From Caulobacteraceae bacterium (GTDB lineage: Bacteria; Pseudomonadota; Alphaproteobacteria; Caulobacterales; Caulobacteraceae), in assembly GCA_003136615.1 (NCBI GenBank), contig PLFA01000079.1:8481-30257 (forward strand): a stretch of 21,777 nt of DNA, given 5' to 3'. The notes beneath the pieces were generated by a model. That model had not been told where the DNA came from. It did not search any database and saw nothing but the letters and a program-made list of their open reading frames with translations. Numbering within the stretch: position 1 is the stretch's first letter; the number at the start of each line of letters is the position of its first letter. The position numbers were made by a program, and so were the translations under genes. Positions 1-7,102 of this stretch are shown piece after piece.

Positions 1-12
1 CTGCGGGTGTAA
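1..12 (+). other. possible 3' tail of an upstream gene
   Basis: The window opens with codons that could read Leu-Arg-Val followed by a TAA stop at positions 10-12. The next gene starts about 30 bases later on the same strand, so this may be the end of an upstream operon member. The piece is far too short to identify, and the reading frame is only a guess. Confidence 0.2.
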
Positions 13-43
13 GCGGACCACAGCGTATTTGAGATCGGGTCTG

Positions 44-472
44 ATGATCGGCAAACTGAATCATGTGGGTGTGGCGACCCCTTCCATTGAGGAGTCCTGG
101 CGGCTTTATCGCGATCTGCTGGGCGCGACCTCGTTGACCCCCAAGCGCGCCCTGCCGGAACAGGGGGTCTGGGTTTCCTTTGTGGATCTGCCCAACGCCC
201 AGATCGAGCTGATCGAGCCCTTGGGCGAAGACTCCCCGATCCATGGATTCCTGGCCAAGAACCCGCGCGGCGGCCAGCATCATGTTTGTTTCGAGGTCGC
301 TAATATCGTCGCGGCGCGCGACGAGATGCGGGCCAAGGGTGCGACAATTCTGGGCACGGGGGAGCCGCGCATCGGCGCCCACGGCGTGCCGGTGATCTTC
401 GTCCACCCCAAGGACATGGGCGGGGTGCTCGTTGAGCTGATGGAAACGCCGTCAGAGGCCGCTCACCCATGA
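44..472 (+). CDS. mce: methylmalonyl-CoA epimerase
   Basis: A 142-residue protein of the vicinal-oxygen-chelate (glyoxalase) superfamily. It interconverts (R)- and (S)-methylmalonyl-CoA in the cytoplasm, between propionyl-CoA carboxylase and methylmalonyl-CoA mutase. Visible signatures are the N-terminal LNHVGVATPSIEE segment with the first metal-binding His, the QIELIEP strand, GGQHHVCFEV in the middle with a second His, and the C-terminal VFVHPKD...GVLVELME segment carrying the last acidic ligand. I chose ATG at 44 because homologues begin directly at MIGKLNHVG. A TTG at 29 would add five residues and has no better ribosome site. The stop overlaps the next start (ATGA at 469-472), so the downstream DUF1467 gene is probably translationally coupled. 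The same pathway is served by pccA about 4 kb downstream. Length and motifs are normal for the family. Confidence 0.93.
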   Translation: MIGKLNHVGVATPSIEESWRLYRDLLGATSLTPKRALPEQGVWVSFVDLPNAQIELIEPLGEDSPIHGFLAKNPRGGQHHVCFEVANIVAARDEMRAKGATILGTGEPRIGAHGVPVIFVHPKDMGGVLVELMETPSEAAHP

Positions 473-729
473 GCATCGAATTCTGTATCGCGGTCTATTT
501 GACCCTTTGGTGGATCACGCTTTTCGCGGTTCTTCCCATCGGCGTGCGCAGCTATGCCGAGATGGACCTGCCGGTTCCGGGCGGCGGCGATCCCGGCGCG
601 CCGGTGGAGCCCCGCCTAAAGCGCAAGTTCATCACCACCACCTGGGTCTCGGGCCTTCTCTTCGCCATCTTCTGGCTCGTCGTTCACTTTGATCTGGTTT
701 CCTTGCCAGGCTTCGCCCATCCCACCTGA
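469..729 (+). CDS. DUF1467 family small membrane protein
   Basis: An 86-residue protein with two predicted transmembrane helices, at about residues 5-25 and 57-76. Between them is a polar loop rich in Pro and Gly (PVPGGGDPGAP) followed by a basic LKRKF segment. This layout, with the WWITLFAVLPIGVRS motif in the first helix, is characteristic of DUF1467, a family common in alphaproteobacteria between mce and proS. Its molecular function is unknown. It starts inside the mce stop codon (ATGA), so the two are probably co-translated. The family assignment is from memory of its typical pattern and context. Nothing in the sequence indicates a specific role beyond residence in the inner membrane. Confidence 0.85.
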   Translation: MSIEFCIAVYLTLWWITLFAVLPIGVRSYAEMDLPVPGGGDPGAPVEPRLKRKFITTTWVSGLLFAIFWLVVHFDLVSLPGFAHPT

Positions 730-783
730 TCGGCGTCGCGCCCGCCGCCCAAGACCCCCCTCAAGAAGGTTCCAAGACATCCC

Positions 784-2103
784 ATGCGCCTCTCGCGCTA
801 TTTCCTGCCTGTCCTGAAAGAGACGCCCGCCGAGGCGCAGATCGTCTCCCACCGCCTGATGCTGCGCGCGGGGATGCTGCGGCAGGAGGCGGCGGGAATC
901 TATGCCTGGCTGCCGCTCGGTTTTCGCGTTCTTCGCAAAATCGAGCAGATCGTGCGGGAGGAGATGGACCGCGCTGGAGCCGTGGAGCTTCTCATGCCCA
1001 CCCTGCAGCTCGCCGATCTGTGGCGGGAGAGCGGGCGCTATGAGGACTATGGGGCGGAGATGCTGCGCATCACCGACCGGCACGAACGCGAGCTTCTCTA
1101 TGGGCCCACCAATGAGGAGATGATCACCGAGATCTTCCGCGCCTATGTCCGCTCCTACAAGGCGCTGCCGAAGAACCTCTATCACATCCAGTGGAAGTTC
1201 CGGGATGAGCAACGCCCGCGGTTCGGAGTCATGCGTGGTCGCGAGTTCCTGATGAAGGACGCCTATTCCTTCGACCTGGACGAGACGGGCGCCAAGGCCG
1301 CCTATAACCGGATGTTCGTGGCCTATCTGCGCTGCTTCAAGCGCATGGGACTCTCCGCCATCCCCATGAAGGCCGAGAGCGGCCCCATAGGCGGGGAGCT
1401 CAGCCACGAATTCATCGTTCTCGCCCAGACCGGGGAGTCGGGGGTGTTTCTCGACCGCCGGATCCTCGATCTGCCCATTCCAGGCGAGGACGTGGACTAT
1501 GACGGGGACCTTGAACCCGTGGTCACCGCCTGGACGAGTCGCTTCTACGCCGCCACCGAGGATGTGCATGACGCCGCGCGTTTCGCCGAGACGCCGGAGG
1601 GCGAGCGGGTCACGGCGCGGGGTATCGAGGTCGGACAGACCTTCTTCTTCGGCGACAAATACTCCAAGCCCATGAAGGCCGTGGTTAGCGGGCCAGATGG
1701 CGTCGAGCGGCCTGTGCAAATGGGGAGCTATGGCGTCGGGATTTCGCGACTCCTCGGCGCGATCATCGAGGCGAGCCATGACGAGGCCGGGATCATCTGG
1801 CCGGATGCGGTGGCGCCCTTTGGCGTGGGGATCATCAGCCTGCGTCCAGGCGACGCCCTCGTCGATGCGGCCTGCGAGAGCGCGTATGCGGCTCTGACCT
1901 CAGCCGGCCTTGAACCCCTCTATGACGAGACCGACGAGCGGCCAGGCGGCAAGTTCGCGGCCATGGATCTGATCGGCCTGCCCTGGCAATTGATCATCGG
2001 ACCCCGGGGTCTTGCCGAGGGCAATGTGGAGCTCAAGCGCCGAGCTAGCGGCGAGCGCCGGAGCCTGCCGCTCGATCAGGCCCTCGCGGCGATAACGGGC
2101 TAG
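784..2103 (+). CDS. proS: proline--tRNA ligase, short alphaproteobacterial type
   Basis: A 439-residue class II aminoacyl-tRNA synthetase that charges tRNA-Pro with proline. Class II signatures are clear: GPTNEE at 107-112, motif 2 from FRDEQRPRFG through LMKDAYSF at about 139-163, and motif 3 (GSYGVGISRLLG) at about 315-328. A C-terminal anticodon-binding domain follows (GVGIISL..., then ...GLPWQLIIGPR). The E. coli-type enzyme is about 570 residues because an editing (INS) domain sits between motifs 2 and 3. Here that interval is too short to contain it, so this is the short form seen in alphaproteobacteria and mitochondria. The ATG at 784 is preceded by AAGAAGG, somewhat far upstream. The gene lies 54 bases after DUF1467 and 9 bases before lolC, which suggests a shared transcript. 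A long open frame on the opposite strand is a coding shadow. Confidence 0.97.
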   Translation: MRLSRYFLPVLKETPAEAQIVSHRLMLRAGMLRQEAAGIYAWLPLGFRVLRKIEQIVREEMDRAGAVELLMPTLQLADLWRESGRYEDYGAEMLRITDRHERELLYGPTNEEMITEIFRAYVRSYKALPKNLYHIQWKFRDEQRPRFGVMRGREFLMKDAYSFDLDETGAKAAYNRMFVAYLRCFKRMGLSAIPMKAESGPIGGELSHEFIVLAQTGESGVFLDRRILDLPIPGEDVDYDGDLEPVVTAWTSRFYAATEDVHDAARFAETPEGERVTARGIEVGQTFFFGDKYSKPMKAVVSGPDGVERPVQMGSYGVGISRLLGAIIEASHDEAGIIWPDAVAPFGVGIISLRPGDALVDAACESAYAALTSAGLEPLYDETDERPGGKFAAMDLIGLPWQLIIGPRGLAEGNVELKRRASGERRSLPLDQALAAITG

Positions 2104-2112
2104 GCGGCCCTG

Positions 2113-3378
2113 ATGATCCGGCCCTTTAGCGGATGGGAGCGGTCCATCGCCATACGCTACCTCCTTACCAAGCGCAGTCACGGCGGCGTCGCCCTGATCT
2201 CGGTGATCTCGTTCGCCGCCATCGCCCTGGCGGTGGCGTCCCTGATCATCACAATGTCAATCATGAACGGTTTTGGGAGCGAGCTCTCGGCCAAGATCCT
2301 GGGCTTCAACGGCCATGCCTTTGTGGTGGGCGGGGCCGCGTCCCCGCAGGAGCGCGAGTTGGTGATCCAGCGCATCCGCGCTTTGCCGGGCGTGACCCAA
2401 GCCATTCCGGTGATCGAGTCCCAGGCCCTCGCCCAGGGGCCCGTCGCCGTCGCCGGGGCTGTGGTGAGGGGTGTAACGCCAGCGGATCTGCGCGCCACGC
2501 CGATCGTGGCGAACAATATCAAGTCGGGCTCCATCAGAGGGTTCGGAGTGGGCGAGGATGGGGGCGATGAGGTTCTGGTGGGCCAGAAGCTCGCCCAGAC
2601 CCTGGGGATCGCGGTAGGAGACCAGGTTTCCCTGATTTCGCCCACAGGCGGCGAGACGGTCTTCGGCGGATTGCCCCCGGCCAAGAGCTACACGGTGGGC
2701 GGCATCTTCTCCGTCGGCATGAGCGAGTACGATCAGGGCTTCATCTATATGCCGCTGAGTCAGGCCCAGCTCTTCTTCGGCCGCGGCGCGGGCGTGGACT
2801 TCATCGAGGTGCGCCTGACTGACCCCGATAAGGCGCCGGACATGAAGGCGGCGCTGGCGGCTGCGGCGGGGCCGGGCGCGGTCGTCACCGACTGGACTGA
2901 GCGCAACAGCGCCTATTTCGGGGCTCTGAAGGTCGAACACAATGTGATGCGCATGATCTTCATGTTCATCGTCGCCCTGGCCGCGCTCAACATCATTTCC
3001 GGACTCGTCATGCTGGTGAAGAACAAGGCGCGCGACATCGCCATTCTGCGGACCATGGGGGCGGGAAGGGGCGCGATCCTGCGAATTTTCTTCATGGCCG
3101 GCGCCAGCATCGGGATCGCGGGCACGGCGGCGGGCCTCATCTTTGGCCTCGTCTTCTGCCTCAATATCGAGGCGATCCAGCGCTTCGTGGAGTGGGTGAC
3201 GGGCGTCCAGGTGTTCAACTCCGACGTCTATTTCCTCGCCCATGTTCCGGCCAAGATCGATTGGCTGGAGGTGACGGGCGTCTCGCTCTGGGCTCTGGCG
3301 GCGTCATTCTTCTTCACCCTGCTGCCAGCCTGGCGGGCCTCGCGCCTCGATCCCGTGGACGCGCTTCGATATGAGTGA
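2113..3378 (+). CDS. lolC: lipoprotein-releasing ABC transporter permease LolC/LolE
   Basis: A 421-residue inner-membrane subunit of the Lol complex, which extracts outer-membrane lipoproteins from the inner membrane and hands them to LolA. One N-terminal helix (about 27-51, containing the family-typical ITMSIMNGFGSE) is followed by a large periplasmic domain of the MacB/FtsX type (about 52-275). Three C-terminal helices follow, at about 279-303, 321-348 and 386-404. The cytoplasmic KNKARDIAILRTMGA segment between helices 2 and 3 is the usual contact with the ATPase. The stop overlaps the lolD start by eight bases. Only one permease gene precedes lolD, so the complex may use two copies of this subunit (as in LolF-type systems) rather than a LolC/LolE pair. 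That is an inference, since a second permease could lie elsewhere. The start is supported by the WERSIAIRYLLTKR segment expected right at the N-terminus. Confidence 0.94.
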   Translation: MIRPFSGWERSIAIRYLLTKRSHGGVALISVISFAAIALAVASLIITMSIMNGFGSELSAKILGFNGHAFVVGGAASPQERELVIQRIRALPGVTQAIPVIESQALAQGPVAVAGAVVRGVTPADLRATPIVANNIKSGSIRGFGVGEDGGDEVLVGQKLAQTLGIAVGDQVSLISPTGGETVFGGLPPAKSYTVGGIFSVGMSEYDQGFIYMPLSQAQLFFGRGAGVDFIEVRLTDPDKAPDMKAALAAAAGPGAVVTDWTERNSAYFGALKVEHNVMRMIFMFIVALAALNIISGLVMLVKNKARDIAILRTMGAGRGAILRIFFMAGASIGIAGTAAGLIFGLVFCLNIEAIQRFVEWVTGVQVFNSDVYFLAHVPAKIDWLEVTGVSLWALAASFFFTLLPAWRASRLDPVDALRYE

Positions 3379-4057
3379 GGTCGTACTGGATGTGCGGGGT
3401 CTCGCCCGGACCTATTTGACGGGGCAGGGCCCGCTGCAGGTCCTGCGGGATGTGGACCTGCGGGTGGCGGCGGGCCAGATCGTTGGGCTTCTGGGTCCCT
3501 CGGGGTCCGGCAAGTCGTCGCTCCTACACGCCGCCGGGCTTCTCGAGCGGCCGACGGCGGGTCAGATCCTCATTCAGGGCCAGGATTGCGGGGCGTTGAG
3601 CGACGCCGCGCGGACTCAGATCCGGCTTTCGACAATCGGCTTCGTCTATCAGTTCCACCATCTGCTGCCGGAGTTCAGCGCCCTCGACAATGTCGCCCTG
3701 CCGGCGCTGATCGCTGGCAAGCCCCGCAAGGCTGCACTGGCGAGGGCGGAGGATTTGCTGGGCCAGCTGGGCTTGGCGGGACGGCTGGGTCATCAGCCCG
3801 CCCAGCTCTCCGGCGGCGAGCAGCAGCGGGTCGCCGTCGCGCGGGCCCTGACCAATTCGCCGCGCCTCTTGCTGGCGGATGAGCCGACCGGAAATCTCGA
3901 CCCGGCGACCTCCGAGACCGTGTTTGCCAATCTGCGGGACCTGGTGAGGGCTACGGGCGTCGCCGCCCTAATCGCCACGCACAATATGGAGATGACCCGG
4001 CATCTGGACCGGGTGCTGACCCTGAAAGAGGGGCGTCTGGTGGAGGTCGGGGCGTAG
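3371..4057 (+). CDS. lolD: lipoprotein-releasing ABC transporter ATPase LolD
   Basis: A 228-residue ABC ATPase that powers the Lol complex from the cytoplasmic face. Walker A (GPSGSGKS) is at 42-49, the Q-loop Gln at about 94 in GFVYQFHHLLPEF, the ABC signature LSGGEQQRVAVARAL from about 146, Walker B with catalytic Glu (LLLADEPTGNLD) at 166-177, and the switch His in IATHN near 204. The FHHLLPEFSALDNV stretch after the Q-loop is typical of LolD rather than other MacB-type ATPases. It starts inside the end of lolC (ATGAGTGA), which implies translational coupling and fixed stoichiometry with the permease. It ends 8 bases before the convergent msrB gene, with no clear intrinsic terminator between them. 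Confidence 0.96.
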   Translation: MSEVVLDVRGLARTYLTGQGPLQVLRDVDLRVAAGQIVGLLGPSGSGKSSLLHAAGLLERPTAGQILIQGQDCGALSDAARTQIRLSTIGFVYQFHHLLPEFSALDNVALPALIAGKPRKAALARAEDLLGQLGLAGRLGHQPAQLSGGEQQRVAVARALTNSPRLLLADEPTGNLDPATSETVFANLRDLVRATGVAALIATHNMEMTRHLDRVLTLKEGRLVEVGA

Positions 4058-4065
4058 TCCTGGGT

Positions 4066-4551
4066 TCAGAGCGCATCCCCACGGCCCAGCGGATCAGGGA
4101 GGTCCTCGCCCGCCTTCACGAACTGGAGTGACACCGAGTTGATGCAGTAGCGGTCGCCGGTTGGCGGAGGGCCATCCGGAAACACATGGCCCTGGTGGCT
4201 GTCGCATCGCGCGCAGCGGGTTTCGATGCGGAGCATGCCGTAGCTCGTATCGCGAATGGCGCGGACGTGGGCGGGGTCGAAGGGGGCCCAGAAGCTGGGC
4301 CAGCCGGTGCCGCTCTCGAATTTGGTTTTGTGCAGAAAGAGGGGAAGGCCGCAGAGACGGCAGCAATAGACGCCGTCCTCCTTGTTCTCGAGAAGGCCGC
4401 CGCAGAAGGGCGCCTCGGTGCCGTGGGCAAGCAACACATGGCGCTCGGCATGAGTCAGGCTCGATTCCAGACCCTGGCGCTCGGGCAGATCGGGCGGGGA
4501 CAGGTCGAAGCCCGAGGCGGAGGTTTGGGTGAGCGGAGAAATCGTCGTCAT
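4066..4551 (-). CDS. msrB: peptide-methionine (R)-S-oxide reductase
   Basis: A 161-residue MsrB, which reduces the R-epimer of methionine sulfoxide in oxidised proteins. It carries two zinc-binding Cys pairs, C64/C67 in the VYCCRLCG stretch and C113/C116 in TRCARCDSHQGHVF. The ESGTGWPSFW substrate-pocket motif is at 79-88, and the catalytic cysteine is C136 in DRYCINSVSL. No signal peptide is visible, so it is probably cytoplasmic. I prefer the ATG at 4549-4551 because GAGGAG lies about ten bases upstream. An ATG at 4600-4602 would add 17 residues of low-complexity leader with a purine run touching the start codon, so it is less likely. The gene is convergent with lolD and divergent from pccA. 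Confidence 0.93.
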   Translation of the reverse strand: MTTISPLTQTSASGFDLSPPDLPERQGLESSLTHAERHVLLAHGTEAPFCGGLLENKEDGVYCCRLCGLPLFLHKTKFESGTGWPSFWAPFDPAHVRAIRDTSYGMLRIETRCARCDSHQGHVFPDGPPPTGDRYCINSVSLQFVKAGEDLPDPLGRGDAL

Positions 4552-4657
4552 GGCCTTGGCGCTCCTCGTCGTGTCTTCTGTTCCGCTCCGTGAGGTTGTC
4601 ATCCCTCGCTTGCGCGTCTAACCCCACATAAGCGTTGAAACGGGCGGCCCCAACCGG

Positions 4658-6658
4658 ATGTTCTCGAAAATCTTGATCGCCAACCGGGGCGAGATCGCCG
4701 TTCGCGTCATCAGGACCTGCCGCCGCCTGGGGATCGCCACTGTGGTGGTCTATTCCGAGGCCGACGCCGATTCCCTGGCCGTCTCCCTGGCCGATGAGAG
4801 CCTCTTCATCGGACCCTCGCCGGCCAATCAATCCTATCTGGTGGCGGAGAAGATCATCGCCGCGGCCCATGAGACAGGCGCCCAGGCGATCCATCCGGGC
4901 TTTGGCTTCCTCTCGGAAAAGGCGGAGTTCGCCCGCCAATGCGCCGAGGCGGGGATCGTCTTTATCGGTCCCAATCCCGAAGCCATCGACGCCATGGGCG
5001 ACAAGATCCAGTCCAAGCGCTTTGCCGGCCAGGCCGGGGTCTCGGTGGTGCCGGGCCATGTGGGTGAGATTGACGACACGGCCCACGCCATCCGCATCTC
5101 CGAGGAGATCGGCTATCCGGTGATGATCAAGGCGTCGGCCGGGGGCGGGGGCAAGGGCATCCGGGTGGCCTGGAGCCGTCGCGATGTGGAGGAGGGCTTT
5201 CCCGCCGTGCGCGCCGAGGCGAAGGGCGCCTTTGGCGATGACCGGATCTTCATCGAGAAGTTCATTGAAAACCCTCGCCACATCGAGATCCAGGTCCTGG
5301 GAGACAAGCACGGCCATGTCCTGCACCTCTTTGAGCGGGAATGCTCCATCCAGAGGCGCAACCAGAAGGTCATCGAGGAGGCGCCCTCGCCCCTCTTGGA
5401 CGAAGCCACCCGCGTCGCCATGGGGGCCCAGGCCGTGGCCTTGGCCAAGGCCGTCTCTTACGATTCCGCCGGCACGGTGGAGTTCGTCGCCGGCCAGGAT
5501 AAGTCCTTCTATTTCCTCGAGATGAACACCCGCCTGCAGGTGGAGCATCCGGTCACCGAGATGATCACCGGGGTCGATCTGGTGGAGCAGATGATCCGCG
5601 TCGCCGCTGGCGAGCCGCTCGGCTTCGCGCAAGGGGATCTCGCCATCCAAGGTTGGGCCCTGGAGGGGAGGATCTATGCGGAGGACCCCTACCGCAAGTT
5701 CCTGCCCTCCATCGGGCGCCTGGCACGCTATGCACCCCCTAAGGAGGGGGAGTGGGACGGGTGCATCGTGCGCAATGAGACGGGGGTGAGGGAAGGGGAC
5801 GAGATCTCCACCTTCTACGATCCCATGATCGCCAAGCTGTGCGTCTGGGGCAAGGACAGGCCGGCGGCCATCGCCGGCATGGCCCGGGCGTTGGAGGACA
5901 TGCATATCGAGGGCCCGGCCCACAATACGGCCTTCCTCTCGGCGGTGATGGATCAGCCGCGCTTCCAGTCCGGCGTTATTTCGACGAACTATATCCCCAC
6001 CGAGTTTCCGGAGGGGTTTTCCGGTTTGACCGCCGAGCCGTGGCAGGCGGATGTGATCCTGAGCGTCGCGCTGGCGGCGCATCGAGTCCTGACCCAGAGG
6101 GCCAGAGGCGTGGCCGGGGTTTTCTCCGGTCGACCCGCACGGACGGACTGGGTGGTGGTTGTGGGCCATACGCAGCGCGATGCTGAGATCGCGGTGATCC
6201 CCGAGGGTTTGAAGATCACATTGCCTGGGGAGGGACGGACCCTCGCCCTCACGGCGATCGACTGGAAGCCGGGCGCGCCGCTTTTTCGCGCCCGCCTTGA
6301 TGGTCGGGCCTTCACTGCCGGCATCGGTCCCGCCGCCGAAGGATTTGATATTCGCCTCCGCGCCGTGCGCCAGAGGGTGAAGGTGCTGACGCCCCTCTCT
6401 GCGGATCTTCACCAGAAGATCCCGGAAAAAGCGCCGCCGGACACCTCGCGCCTGGTTATCTCTCCCATGCCGGGGCTCGTGGTCTCCATGGACGTGGCCG
6501 AGGGCGAGGAGATCAAGGAAGGCCAGGTGGTCTGCGTCATCGAGGCCATGAAGATGCAGAACATCATCCGCGCCGAGCGCGATGGGGTTGTGGGCAAGAT
6601 CGGCGCCAAGGCCGGCGACAGCGTCGCGGCGGATGACGTCCTGGCGGAGTTCGCTTAA
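4658..6658 (+). CDS. pccA: propionyl-CoA carboxylase, biotin carboxylase/BCCP (alpha) subunit
   Basis: A 666-residue fused biotin carboxylase and biotin carrier protein. The N-terminal biotin carboxylase domain (about 1-450) shows ILIANRGEIA, the ATP-grasp glycine loop AGGGGKG at 161-167, HIEIQVLGD near 208-216, FERECSIQRRNQK at 225-237 and EMNTRLQVEHP at 288-298. A middle region of about 450-595 fits the BT linker of propionyl-CoA carboxylases. The C-terminal biotinyl domain has EAMKMQN with the biotinylated Lys at 632. Its partner would be a PccB carboxyltransferase, which is not in this window. Related 3-methylcrotonyl-CoA and geranyl-CoA carboxylase subunits look similar. I favour PccA from its length, the C-terminal sequence pattern and mce nearby. 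It starts a plus-strand run with DUF805, pepA and holC. A 1025-codon open frame on the opposite strand is an artefact of GC-rich codon use. Confidence 0.92.
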   Translation: MFSKILIANRGEIAVRVIRTCRRLGIATVVVYSEADADSLAVSLADESLFIGPSPANQSYLVAEKIIAAAHETGAQAIHPGFGFLSEKAEFARQCAEAGIVFIGPNPEAIDAMGDKIQSKRFAGQAGVSVVPGHVGEIDDTAHAIRISEEIGYPVMIKASAGGGGKGIRVAWSRRDVEEGFPAVRAEAKGAFGDDRIFIEKFIENPRHIEIQVLGDKHGHVLHLFERECSIQRRNQKVIEEAPSPLLDEATRVAMGAQAVALAKAVSYDSAGTVEFVAGQDKSFYFLEMNTRLQVEHPVTEMITGVDLVEQMIRVAAGEPLGFAQGDLAIQGWALEGRIYAEDPYRKFLPSIGRLARYAPPKEGEWDGCIVRNETGVREGDEISTFYDPMIAKLCVWGKDRPAAIAGMARALEDMHIEGPAHNTAFLSAVMDQPRFQSGVISTNYIPTEFPEGFSGLTAEPWQADVILSVALAAHRVLTQRARGVAGVFSGRPARTDWVVVVGHTQRDAEIAVIPEGLKITLPGEGRTLALTAIDWKPGAPLFRARLDGRAFTAGIGPAAEGFDIRLRAVRQRVKVLTPLSADLHQKIPEKAPPDTSRLVISPMPGLVVSMDVAEGEEIKEGQVVCVIEAMKMQNIIRAERDGVVGKIGAKAGDSVAADDVLAEFA

Positions 6659-6667
6659 AGCAAGCTC

Positions 6668-7075
6668 ATGTACGGCGCGGTCATCGACTGGCGGGCACTT
6701 TTCATGTCGGCGGCCGGCCGGGCGGCGCGGGGGCCGAGCCTCATGGCCGTGAGCGTCCTCTTCGCCGCTTCGTTCCTTTATGAGGCCGTGGCGGGCCCGA
6801 CCCTCAAGCTCCTGACATTCTGGATCGTCTATCCTGTGCTGCTGGCCTCGGGCGCCTGCGTGCTTTCCAAGCGGCTGCATGATCGCGGCCATTCCGGCTG
6901 GTGGGCGGCTCTGGTTCTCACCGCGGCCCTGACCATCTGGCCGGCGCCGCACGGGGCCGCGGGGGTGCTCGCCCTGCCGGTGATCATCTGGTCGGTGGTG
7001 GAGCTGGGCGTCCTCCCCGGCGAGCAGGGCGCCAACCGGTTTGGGCCCAATCCCGTGGCCACGGTGCTGGCCTGA
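6668..7075 (+). CDS. DUF805 family membrane protein
   Basis: A 135-residue protein with the hallmarks of DUF805: an amphipathic start with GRAARGPSL (compare the usual GRxxRxxFW), two to four hydrophobic segments, the CVLSKRLHDRGHSGWW motif at about 64-79, and the closing GEQGANRFGPNP at about 116-127. Hydrophobic stretches fall at about 24-42, 47-66, 76-90 and 94-111. The family's function is unknown and it is placed in the inner membrane. It begins 9 bases after pccA and ends 27 bases before pepA, so it is probably part of the same transcript. There is no functional clue tying it to either neighbour. The window sequence supports the family call but not a role. Confidence 0.85.
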   Translation: MYGAVIDWRALFMSAAGRAARGPSLMAVSVLFAASFLYEAVAGPTLKLLTFWIVYPVLLASGACVLSKRLHDRGHSGWWAALVLTAALTIWPAPHGAAGVLALPVIIWSVVELGVLPGEQGANRFGPNPVATVLA

Positions 7076-7102
7076 CACCGCACTTTTGTACCTGGAGAGT
7101 TC

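Noticed and set aside
616..1779. A 387-codon minus-strand frame opposite proS
   Set aside because: Coding shadow of proS. It shows no family motifs and has low-complexity His/Arg/Gly/Leu composition.
2257..3243. A 328-codon minus-strand frame opposite lolC
   Set aside because: Composition is typical of an antisense shadow, and lolC is fully supported by membrane topology and motifs.
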